From Symsagittifera roscoffensis (taxonomy: Eukaryota > Xenacoelomorpha > Acoela > Convolutidae), in assembly GCF_963678635.1 (NCBI RefSeq), contig NC_087070.1, positions 49,519,467-49,583,466 on the forward strand: a DNA stretch of 64,000 nt, read 5' to 3'. The position numbers and the translations under genes are program-made. How positions within the stretch are numbered: the stretch's first letter is position 1; the number at the start of each line of letters is the position of its first letter. Shown in pieces: positions 10,858-22,469 of the stretch. The notes under the pieces were generated by a model. That model worked only from the letters and a program-made list of their open reading frames with translations, was not told where the DNA came from and ran no database searches.

Positions 10858-11608
10858 GTCGGGGGGGGGGGGGGGGGTTACTTTCAGTCCCATGACAGTA
10901 AGATCGAAAATTTAAAATTCAAAATGTTTCAACCAATTAACGTCTTTTAAACGGCATGGGAGCTGAGACAATTTCTTGCTGATTTTTCTCAGACTTCTGA
11001 ATACTGATTTCTGATTGGCAAAAATAATTAGCGGTTATTTCTTCCTTCTGGAATGAGGGGATTCCCCATTCAGTTCATCAAATAGTGAACACATGGAGTG
11101 TCATTTTATTAGCTTGATAATTATCACTCAAATTGACAGCAAAACCGGAGAATTGGGAAAAATCCACACAAGCTATGGTAGTTTTGAGTTTTATCCAAGG
11201 GATAAGTGCAAAAAAGGAAGTATTCGGAAAATTTGGATCATTCATTGACAGTTTTTGAGCGAAAGTCGTTTTAGACCGGAGAATTATTCAAGCGATTAGT
11301 GAAAAAAGCCTAAAATCCGGAAAATTTAACTCTTTTTTTTTGTCATTTTGAACAGTAACTGTTATCCGTCTGTTTCATGGAATATTTTCCTCTAATTTCT
11401 TATCATTTCCTGGGCTAACTGTCGGCGTATTCTAAATCCGGTTAATGGGGGGGGGGTCTCATAGCATACTACCAAAAACGGCATTTTTTTGCCAATTTTT
11501 GTTTTTCTAAAAAATATATACCTTTGTATGATTTAAGTTATTCCGAGAAGGGTTGATGAAGAAAAAAAAAGAGTAAGTTGAGATACTCCTATATGCTTTC
11601 ATTTTTAG
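10858..11608 (+). other. Last intron of the CTLD gene
   Basis: A 751-bp GT...AG intron. It begins gtc and then a run of about 17 G. A second G-run lies at about 11449-11456. I saw no gene or mobile element inside. Confidence 0.7.
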
Positions 11609-11675
11609 GTGTGAGTGTACTGGGTGTCCCATGCATTACATCCTGTGCGAAACAGCGGCCTTAACGAACATTTAA
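11609..11675 (+). CDS. C-type lectin-like domain gene, terminal exon
   Basis: The acceptor is ctttcatttttag (AG at 11607-11608). One base completes an Arg codon with the previous exon. Then come 21 codons and a TAA stop at 11673-11675. The peptide CECTGCPMHYILCE matches the CTLD end: a cysteine just after the WND position, a short loop, then the aromatic-rich strand ending in Cys-Glu. The extra CxC/CxxC cysteines in the loop are unusual and could form an additional disulfide. No AATAAA is obvious in the next 200 bp. An earlier-considered terminal exon at 39881 was rejected for this one because only this one supplies the expected cysteines. Confidence 0.8.
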
Positions 11676-12935
11676 GAACAACCGAGACCACGACGACAAC
11701 TCAACTGAATTGACCCACATTTCACTTATGGTCCGCTCAAAACAAGCTTCAAAGCGCCGCATTGATGATTTGATCCAAGATATAAAAATGAAATATTAGG
11801 AAAAAGGAAATATTCAGAAATTTGGGTTTATTCTTTGACAGTTTTTGAGCAAAAATTAAAAAGACCCGATTTCAAATATGATTTTGCTACCTTAGCGTAG
11901 CACATACCAGCTTCTTAATATAAAAACCATGATAAAATGTTGTCAAAAACCTATCTGTAACATTTCACCACCGTTTATGTTTTTATTTATAAAAAACAGA
12001 ACATTTGGTTGATTGCCACTACACAACTTTTTTTGTTTTCATGTCTAGTTCTCAATGCTTTTGGTGTTAATGAGGGTTTGAAAATGCTAAGGAGCAATAA
12101 TAAAAAAGCGTCTCAATTTTGGCCGATCAAGTGCGAACGTTTTTTTTTCTTTCATTTCTCAGGTTTCAAGATTTTTAGTTTTGGGCGAACTAAGGGGGAG
12201 AACTCCAGGAATCGTCAGGACTTCAAACGGACACTGGTAAACTCAAACTGATGAATAATCTAGCATTCATAATAAGTTTGGGATGGGTAACTTGACTATC
12301 TAAGTCGACATGAAATAACTTGATCCGATTTTGATCAAAAAAATTTACCTTTAACAATTTTGACTCAATTACTCTCAATGGACATAGAAGTTGCAAATTT
12401 TTTTATTTAACGATTAAAATATTGGATTTTTTTCTTCAGGTTTTTGTCTTTTTCTCTGCAAAGATTGAAGATATAGGATTGATAGTTTAACATAAGCTAT
12501 AAAAAACTATTCGGAAGAAGCTATAGTCGAATCAAATTTTGACATTATTTCTTTTCATTAACAGCCAGTATATCAGAACTACTCGAAATGAGCTTCCATG
12601 GATAATAATCGATTATAACGTGTTTTTTTTTCGGTCTATCTCTCTAAAACTCTACAAAATCGATTAAGATGGATTAAAGATCGATTTCAGTCCAAACAAA
12701 AGAGATGTCAAGTTAAAACAATTCAATCGATTATAATCAATTAAAATGGATTTTAATGGGTTATAATGGATTATAAGTTGTTGTAAAATTGAAAGTGAAT
12801 TTTCCGAAAAATTTTCCGCATACTTGCAAAGCATGAATATTTCAATTAAAACTTTGAGATTTCCGTTTGGCTTGTAAAAGTTGTTGAATTGTATTTTCTT
12901 AATTTCTTTTACGGTTTTTTTTCAATTGTTTCTTT
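11676..12935. other. Intergenic stretch with one exon-like patch
   Basis: The first ~110 bp are probably the CTLD 3' UTR, since they are GC-richer and then fall to AT-rich DNA. The exon-like patch at 12163-12236 is listed separately. Positions 12590-12780 hold repeated gattataa / aatggatt phrases whose reverse complements recur at 13499-13535. Nothing else supported. Confidence 0.45.
12163..12236 (+). CDS. Possible isolated exon of an unknown gene
   Basis: A strong pyrimidine-rich acceptor (ttctttcatttctcag) precedes a 74-bp GC-richer patch that ends at a plausible donor (CACTG then GTAAAC). Two frames are open. One runs through the patch (FKIFSFGRTKGENSRNR...). The other ends in a stop that overlaps the donor (GRTPGIVRTSNGHW, then TAA). 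The frame cannot be decided and no partner exon was found. I do not recognise the product. Confidence 0.22.
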
Positions 12936-13300
12936 TATGGGGTATCACAACCATTTATCTCCCTTTACCATAACCACCCCAAATGTTACCCCCTTGTACA
13001 CTTTTAATCCACCCTCTCCCATCTTCACTACATCTCGCCTCCTTCTCGATTTTACCCCCAAACACCCCAAGCCCACCTCTACCTCCTAACATCCTTCCAA
13101 TGCGTATTTTCAACGTTTAGATTTATTGAAAATTTTGGAAAACTGCCATGTTGAAGTTGCAGGTGTAGGAAGTATTATGCGTGGAAAGGGGGTTAGGTGT
13201 GGGGGGATGGGGAGGATAAAACATTGAGTTAAATGTGAGGGGATTGGGTAAAAATGGGGGTATTCCACTCGTAAGGGAGTTAAATGGCTGCTGGTTATCG
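12936..13300. repeat. Imperfect C-rich/G-rich palindrome
   Basis: The left half (12936-13090) is C-rich, with phrases such as catttatctccctttac and gttaccccc. The right half (13150-13290) is G-rich and reads as an imperfect reverse complement (aagggagttaaatgg, aaaatgggggta). The junction lies near 13110. Terminal repeats and target duplications were not resolved. Confidence 0.5.
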
Positions 13301-13340
13301 GTTTGCAAACCTTATGTTGGTATATAAGGCATTTACCTTA

Positions 13341-13414
13341 TAGTAAATGTGAGTAGGTTTAGAAACCAAGTAGCAAACCTTAAGTAAATGTGAGTAGGTT
13401 TAGAAACCAAGTAG
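13341..13414. repeat. 42-bp tandem direct repeat, two copies
   Basis: The phrase agtaaatgtgagtaggttta followed by gaaaccaagtag occurs twice, 41-42 bp apart. No coding potential. Confidence 0.8.
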
Positions 13415-13537
13415 GCAGTGAGTAATGCAGAAAAACCTGCAAATTTTGCAGAAAACTCGGAAATTTTATTTACAGTTTAATCCATCAAAACCCAAAATCC
13501 ATTTTAATAGATTGTAATAGGTTATAATCATTTTAAG

Positions 13538-13850
13538 CAGGGGCCGATTTAGGGGGGGGGGGGCGGGGGGGGGGGGGCGGACGCCTTCTGCCCCTCAGGG
13601 ATTCGACCCCCTGCCGACCCAAAGGGTCCCCCCTTTGATACTTTTTAAGAAATCCATTTTTGGCCGACCAACCCTAAAATTTTTTTCTAAAGGCGCCTTT
13701 GGCGCCAATATATACTAATTTTGATGGGGGACCGCGCGCCGAAAAAACGCAATTTTTCGGTCAAAATTTTCCAAAAAGTGCCTAAAAACGCCTTTTTTGG
13801 CCTGTTTTTTCAAAATTTTTGGCCCCCCTCGAGAAAATCCTAGAAATAAG
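13538..13850 (-). mobile_element. hAT-type MITE (CAGGGG family), reverse orientation, truncated
   Basis: Starts caggggccgattt followed by long G-runs. It carries the family phrases gattcgaccccctgccgac, ggcgcctttggcgcc and ccccctcgagaaaatccta in reverse order relative to the copy at 10145. The far terminus stops before the CCCCTG end, so no target duplication can be matched. Confidence 0.8.
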
Positions 13851-13877
13851 TACTTTCAAAAAACTGGATTATGCTGG

Positions 13878-13915
13878 TACCACACAATCGTTGGTAGCTA
13901 AACGATTGTGTGGTA
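13878..13915. repeat. Perfect 15-bp hairpin with 8-base loop
   Basis: taccacacaatcgtt (13878-13892) pairs exactly with aacgattgtgtggta (13901-13915) around the loop ggtagcta. It lies just beyond the truncated MITE end. It could be the tip of another small foldback element; there is no sign of a terminator or gene nearby. Confidence 0.8.
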
Positions 13916-14189
13916 GTTTTTAATTACACGCGATTATAATGACAACATTCTTAACTAAAATGGGTTATATTCAATTATTATCCACAGAACCGCATTGCGG
14001 GTAGTTTCAGTTACTGGAAAAAAAACCCGCATAGATGAAGCCCAACTGACAAAATTGTCAACAGCATGGCTTACCAGAAAATTATTACCGATAAATAATT
14101 TTTTTTATTTGATATTTTGCATCAACAAAATTATGGTTCCATATACCACAGTCCAGTGCTTTAATCCAGAGACAATTTTTTTAAAGTAT

Positions 14190-16470
<2,281 letters not shown>

Positions 16471-17264
16471 AGAACAATTTTTTTGTAAAATAAAACAAAA
16501 TTTGTACAATTTCAATTCAATTGTATCGAAACTTCTCAAAACTTTGAAACTGGTCCATTTGATTTATAACGCGAGTTGACAATTTTCAGTATACAATGAA
16601 GTATGCTGTTATAGCTTTGACATACTAATCGGACAACGTCTTAAAATTCTGAAATATTTCTAACCTTGAGACAGTGAAAGTTGTATTTTGAATAGTTTGA
16701 ATAGTTGAAATTCAAACCGAATTTTCAAAACTGCATTCGAAATGTCAAAAAAATGCAAAGCAAAATCATTTGTCTTTTTTCAGATATCAGTTCCTAATAC
16801 AACTTTAAGCTCTCAAGTTCAAAGCAATTTTCATTCAGTAGCAATCTGACATGCAATTTCTTAAAAGAAAAGAATAAATAAAACGACGGCAAAAGGCAAA
16901 CACGAAACTTCAAAGAACTATTTCTAAGTAGTTTCAGCTTGAAGTTCAGAGTTATTTAAAAAATTGAAGACGTTGTCCGAAGTATTTGTTAAATGCTATA
17001 CTATAGATATTGGCTGCGTAACCGTTTACGTTGTTACGTGACAAAAAAACAGTGAACGTTGAATTGAATGAGCAGTCATTAGATCGATATGAGTCTGAAC
17101 AACAATAAATTCTGAGTTCAAAGACAAATTTCAAAAAAATGAGAGCCAGGTTGCTGTACTAATTGAACAAAAACATCTGACTGCAGACATTTCTGCAAAA
17201 CTGACTTGCTTCTTGACTTTTTAAATTTTACCCTTTTTTATTTCAAAAAAATTGACATCAGCAG
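16471..17264. other. Intergenic stretch, no feature seen
   Basis: AT-rich, with no splice-bounded GC island, no recognisable repeat family and no long open frame that looks coding. Confidence 0.4.
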
Positions 17265-17564
17265 CAGTAGCGGATTTAGGGAAGGGGGCAGACGCCACCC
17301 CCCCCCCCTCAGCGATTCGACCCCTGTCGACCCAAAGGGTCCCCTTTTGTACTATTTTGAGATATCCAGTTTTGGATGACTGACCTTAAAATTTTTCTAG
17401 GCAATATGAACTAATTTTGATGGGGGAGGATTGCGCCAAAAAAACGCAATTTTTTTGTCTAAATTTCCCAAAAAGTGCATTTTTTGGCCTGTTTTTTGAA
17501 AAAGTTGTCCGCGGCGCAGAAATTTTGGTCAATCTAGGGTCTTTATAGTGGAGATCCGCGCCTG
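17265..17564 (-). mobile_element. hAT-type MITE (CAGGGG family), complete with 8-bp TSD
   Basis: The ends are cagtagcggattt and gatccgcgcctg. The flanks are exact 8-bp copies of atcagcag (17257-17264 and 17565-17572). The interior is the family core in reverse: ctcagcgattcgacccc, cccaaagggtccc, ttttggcctgtttttt. It is more diverged than the copies at 10145 and 40554. Confidence 0.88.
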
Positions 17565-17852
17565 ATCAGCAGATAAACTGTTTCAAGAGAACTTCGATTT
17601 TTTTTTCCAATTGTGGAAAGTGTACATTTTGCTAACTCGAGTTGTTTTCTTAACACAGACAAACCTGAACAATCCCGAATAGGTTGTTAAATAAAGTTTT
17701 TCAGTTCTAAGAATTTTAAAAAAATTTTCATGCTTTCAAACGTTTTTCAACACTGTGAAATGCCGCAAAGATTAGGTAAAATCTCATTATTTTGTACTTA
17801 ACTCTTTTAACTTCTAGTTTTTAAGGACTAAATGAAAAGATAGGTTAATAGG

Positions 17853-18070
17853 CAGGGGCGGATTCGACCTCTTATCAATCAAAAAGTCCTCCTTCACTAT
17901 GCTTTAATGACATCCTTTTTTGATCGAAGAACCCTAAAAATCTCCTAAACGCTCCTTGGGCGCCAATACGTACTAGTTTTGAAGGAAAGCGCGCGCCAAA
18001 AAACGCAATTATTTGGTCTAAGTCTTCCAAAAGTGCCAAAAAACGGCATGAAAACACTGCTTTTGATTTT
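17853..18070 (-). mobile_element. hAT-type MITE (CAGGGG family), truncated
   Basis: Starts caggggcggattcgacc, where the C-run seen in other copies is deleted. It keeps cttgggcgccaatac and aaagcgcgcgccaaaaaacg. The right terminus is missing. It lies under 300 bp from the copy at 17265. Confidence 0.75.
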
Positions 18071-18411
18071 TAGATTGGCTTACTCGTTTGAAGGTATGTC
18101 AACAAAATTCTGTAAAGTCGAATATGGTATCTTATTGAAGATTCCAGAAAAATTCTTCCTACAACAATTTAGACTCTTCCAACTAAATTCTTTTTTTTGG
18201 ATAATATTAAGAAGGAAGATACAATGAAACAACTTTTTTCAAGGTTTTTTTAAATCGTTTTAGTATCACCTGTCGCATGTTTTTTGACAAATTATTTATT
18301 TTGACAGCTTTGGGAGAAAAATTGATGGAGTATTTTGTAGTTCTTACACAGCAACCGGTATTATTTTCTATATCAAGAAAGTACATTCACGCCTGCATAT
18401 TCAGTTTTAAT
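18071..18411. other. Intergenic stretch, no feature seen
   Basis: AT-rich sequence between a MITE fragment and the LTR element. The last five bases before the LTR (18412-18416, ctatt) are the target duplication. Confidence 0.4.
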
Positions 18412-18416
18412 CTATT

Positions 18417-18770
18417 TGTTATACAGCGTATAATAAAGAAACTCATCGTATCAGATAGATCATACAGAGACTAAAACAAGAAACATATTACTATATTGAT
18501 ACAGTTACTCGGCGCTATATATAAATACATATATAACCAGTTGGTATATTTATATAATCTATAGAGATATGTGATAATACGATACTATGTAAAACTAACA
18601 CTCATTATGTACTAGTTCCTATGAGTTCTGACTCTCACATGCTTCGAGGTCAGTTCAAAACAGAAAACAGATTCTCAATAAATAAACTGAATTTAAGTTG
18701 AACAACTCTTTCTTATTTCGGACATCATTCAGAATCTCAATTCAGCTAAAGACTTTCCGTGGGTTTAACA
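18417..18770 (+). repeat. Left LTR of the 18.4 kb element
   Basis: Starts TGTTATAC and ends GTTTAACA. The right LTR shows the perfect short inverted ends TGTTATAC/GTATAACA. It contains a TATA-like tract (ctatatataaatacatatat, about 18514-18533) and an AATAAA-type signal (ctcaataaataaac, about 18674-18687), as expected for promoter and polyadenylation functions. Confidence 0.92.
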
Positions 18771-19860
18771 TGGCGCAGCCAGCAGTAACGAAAAACCCAT
18801 TAGGAATTTCGCCATTCTGACAGAAAGCCTCGGCGGACCCACCAATAGAGTGGGAGAAGTGGAACCAACAGTTATTTCTGGGAATCATTGCAAAAGATGG
18901 AATAGACCTATCGAAACTGCTACAAACCCCCCTGCAGTTAGACGACCCCAAGAACCCGGATATGAACTCCCAATAGATGGGGAAACAAATATACAGATTC
19001 GTGATTGCAACCTTCGTAACCAGGAGAAGAAATTAACATGGGAAAACCAATGTGCACACTTAGATAATCTGGGTCCCACAGTAGACGGCGTCCCATGGGA
19101 CGAGGCGGATATTAAATGTAGAAGTTACATTTATCTGTGTCTGGGAGCTGAAGGCCAAAGAAGAGTGTCACAATATTACCCAGACCTCAGGATACAAGAA
19201 ATTACAACCAGAAACTTCTGGGATCGTCTAAAACGTCTATTTGTAAAGGAACGAAATGTCACCTTCGATAGATATGAAGCGTTTACCCGAAAACAAGGGA
19301 AAATGGAAACACTCGAGCAGTACCACTGTAGTTTAACGGAATTAGTGGTAAAAGGGAACTTCAAATACGTGAATTGTAATGATGGGAGACTTGAAACAGA
19401 AATCATTAGGGACCTTTTCACCGCTAATATGTCCAACGACGAAGTGCAAAAAGACCTTCTGGCAGAAACAAAGACGCCCGATCAAGCATTGGAATTGCTC
19501 ATCCGAAAACAGGGATCAGAACCGAACACAGAAATAACCACAGTAAAAACGGAACCAGTTGGTTTCATAACCAAGAGGGGCAATAACAACAACAACCGTT
19601 ACTCGTCAAGGGGAGGACGACAACGTCAATCACAAAAGCAACGTGGAAATCCCCAGCGACCGTCAACAGAACAAAAACAACAACGTTTCAAATGTGGCAA
19701 TCTTTTTGGACCAGGGCATCTGCAACAATGTCCTGCTAAGGATAAAATATGCAATAAGTGTACCAAACGAGGACACTATGCACGTTTATGTAAACCATCC
19801 GAGGTCAATGCTATCCAAGAAGATCAAACAGCAGAACAGATATCACAGGATACAGACGTA
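18770..19860 (+). pseudogene. gag region, disrupted at its 5' end
   Basis: The likely start is the ATG at 18770, but a TGA stops that frame at 18818-18820. The gag-like peptide then continues in the same frame (WEKWNQQLF) to about 18930. From about 18930-18960 onward the gag sequence is in another frame, so there is a stop and a frame change. The rest is open: a helical capsid-like region (EADIKCRSYIYLCLGAEG), a basic Asn/Arg/Gln linker, and two zinc-knuckle positions. The second is canonical CX2CX4HX4C (about residues 301-314 of the frame starting at 18850). The first has lost its second cysteine (CGNLF). Gag packages the element RNA in related elements. Confidence 0.85.
18771..18788 (+). 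promoter_or_regulatory. tRNA primer-binding site of the 18.4 kb element
   Basis: tggcgcagccagcagtaa begins immediately after the LTR. TGG at this position pairs with the CCA end of a tRNA. The first nine bases (tggcgcagc) are identical in the old element at 2876. The ATG at 18770-18772 overlaps the LTR end and primer site. Confidence 0.75.
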
Positions 19861-21117
19861 GCTGCCTATGTAAACTACATGCAGGCGGGCGATTTAATTC
19901 CAGATTGGGCACTCGTACATCCGGACGATTCGACTACGAATGCAATTCGTTTCGAAAGCAGAACAGTCAACCAAATTGACGAAATTGATCTCAAAGGACA
20001 CTTAGTGAGGGTTAGATGCGGCCCGAACAACTTAGTGTTTACCGCGGACACCGGATCGCCAACATCCTTCATAAATCAACGGACGGCGAATCTGATAGTA
20101 TCGACGGTAAAATCAGCAAGACGGGTAAAAACAACCGAAACCGATGAGGCAAGCAGAATGGTCTGCTACAATGGATACAAAATTCCATCATTTGGAAGAG
20201 TTGTAGGATGGACCCTCGACCCTCGACTGATAGTTGTGGACGACAAACGAGCAAGTATTCTTGGAAGAAACATCCTACCGCAAATCGGAATCCAACTACA
20301 ACAAAAACCAGCCATTGACAAGGCAAATCAATTAATGCGATATCGGAAGACACAAATTGCTCAGATAAAAAAAACCAACTGGGTGAAGACAACTTATCCT
20401 GGTTTTTGTACAAGAGTCGGTAGAGCCCGTAACCACATGGTGCATACAACATTCCTAAATGAATTTAAAGCTTTGCAACAAAAAGGTAGAAGGATCCCTA
20501 CACACATTCAAGAAAAAGTGGAACAAGAACTTAGATCCCTTATAGATCAAGGGCATATTGTCGAATTGGAAAAATGTAATGATCAGCAATTTATCAGCCG
20601 TATAGTCATTACGGTCAAAAAAGACCAATCGATTAAATTGGCTATGGATTCCAAGCAAATTAATAAAATGATGCATAAGAAAAAGTATCAGATGCCTAAC
20701 ATCGACGTACTACTTGATAATGTCGCTCAATCAGCGCAGCAAGGCCATAATAAGCCAGGTACTACGCTATTTTCAACAATAGACCTTCGGTATGCGTACA
20801 GCCAGCTAAAACTTGACGACGCGACGCGGGAGCAAAGTAATTTTAGCATTATTGGGGGTCATGCAACAGGCACATATCAGTATCAAACAAATTTTTATGG
20901 CCTAACTGATATGCCTGCAGAATTTCAGAAAGCCATCGACCCAACACTGAATAAGGAAAGGGATATATTTGCATTTTTGGATGATATATTAATTATATCC
21001 CACGGAACAAAAGAAGATCACATGAACAAATTAAAACGAATCTTAGACAAGCTGGACGCGGAAAATAAGGCAATATCGCTAGAAAAGAGTAAATTTGAAT
21101 GTGAACAGGTAGAATAG
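19861..21117 (+). pseudogene. pol: protease and reverse transcriptase
   Basis: Continuous in the same frame as the 3' part of gag (frame 18850-21117, 755 codons), so gag and pol are fused without a programmed shift in this copy. Aspartic protease: ADTGSPTSF, with the catalytic Asp at about residue 400. RT: LAMDSKQINK, TIDLRYAYSQLKL (first Asp block), YGLTDMPAEFQKAID, and FLDDILI with the two catalytic Asp at about residues 711-712. An in-frame TAG at 21115-21117 interrupts the RT/RNase H boundary. Confidence 0.92.
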
Positions 21118-21810
21118 TTGGGGTATGTTATTGATGAATATGACAAAATCCAAATGCAGAAAAAGACAGACGCAATAGTACATCTGAATCATCCAAAAAC
21201 ATTCAAACAATTAAAAAGCGTTATGGGCTCGATACATCACTTCAACAAATTTAACCCTAACCTAGCGCAATTATGCACTCCACTCCGTCCGTTGCTATCT
21301 AATGAAAACAAGTTCCATTTTAAATGGGATGATATTCATGGAAAAGCTTTTAAAAACATATTAGAAGCAGTTAGCAGTATCACTGAAAATCGCTATTTTG
21401 TAAGTGGCCGGGAAACACGTGTGGTTTGTGACGCTAGCCGAGATGGTATCGGATGTGCTCTGGAACAGAAAACTCCGGACAAATGGGCAACTATCGCCTA
21501 TGCCTCAAGATTCCTAAACTCCTGCGAAAACAAATACTCGGTCAATGAATTAGAACTGCTCGCGGCAGTCTGGGCAAAAGATTATTTTAATTACTACTTA
21601 TACGGTAGACGATTTACATTAATTACCGACCATCAAGCCCTAATTAGCGCGCTGCAATGCAACAAAAATAACAAAATTTATAAAAGTAGATTGACCAGAT
21701 GGATAGACCGACTATTACCATTTGACTTTGATATAAAACATCTCGCGGGTAGCAAAATGAGGCTAATTGATTACATTTCCAGAAATTGCCGACAGAAAGT
21801 AAAAACCTAA
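21118..21810 (+). pseudogene. pol: end of RT and RNase H
   Basis: Same frame as the preceding segment, directly after the TAG. It holds the RT thumb/connection (LKSVMGSIHHFNKF) and RNase H with its acidic residues in VVCDASRDG, NELELLAAVW and LITDHQAL, then the closing motif SKMRLIDYISRN. The normal tether and the integrase HHCC zinc-binding module should follow. Instead, a few residues later the frame ends and integrase-core sequence begins in another frame, so a stretch is missing at about 21785-21800. Confidence 0.9.
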
Positions 21811-22469
21811 AAGTTATATCGGTTAATACTCATTTCACGTCATTAGACGCGGTAGTTGAACCAAACGAAGAAATCCAATTGGATTTCGCGGGGCGGCTAC
21901 CGGACGAAAATGATAAGGATGTGTACATTCTGGTAGGGGTCGATCGTTTCTCCCGTTTCCCATCAGCCAAAGTAGTCACAAATAATAAGGCGGACACAAT
22001 AATTCGATTTATGCAAACCCACATAGTCAATCATGGGGTTCCACGAAACATACGGTGTGATCAGGCACAAGGGTTTCGGGCGAAAAAATTTATGTTGTAC
22101 TGTAAAGATAATAACATCAAATTTATCTTCGCACCAGTTGATGATCACCGATCTATTGGTATGGTGGAACAACTAATAAGAACTCTAAAAGCAAGACTCT
22201 CGGTTATGAAAATTGATAACCGTAACAAACCATATAAAATTGCATCAGATGTGGCTGAACTTATCAAGACTCTAAGAGTAACACCAATCGCAACAAATAA
22301 AAACAACCCCATTCGAAGCGCATTTTGGCAGAAAACCAAACACGCCGCTAAGCAATATAGCCACATCTCCAAAATCGTCAAATGTGTCATGGGAAAACAC
22401 CAAACTTGCTTGTTTACACCAAAAGCTTCTAAACAAACCAGCACTAACCGCAGAAGCAATGGGGAATAG
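21786..22469 (+). pseudogene. pol: integrase catalytic core, lacking the HHCC module
   Basis: Begins at SKNLK, shortly before the core. Catalytic triad: Asp in IQLDFAG, Asp in IRCDQAQGF, Glu in IGMVEQL. I counted exactly 35 residues between the second Asp and the Glu, the classic D-D-35-E spacing. The N-terminal zinc-binding domain normally found upstream is absent. The frame is lost near 22460; the overlapping frame from 22384 carries the continuation. Confidence 0.9.
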
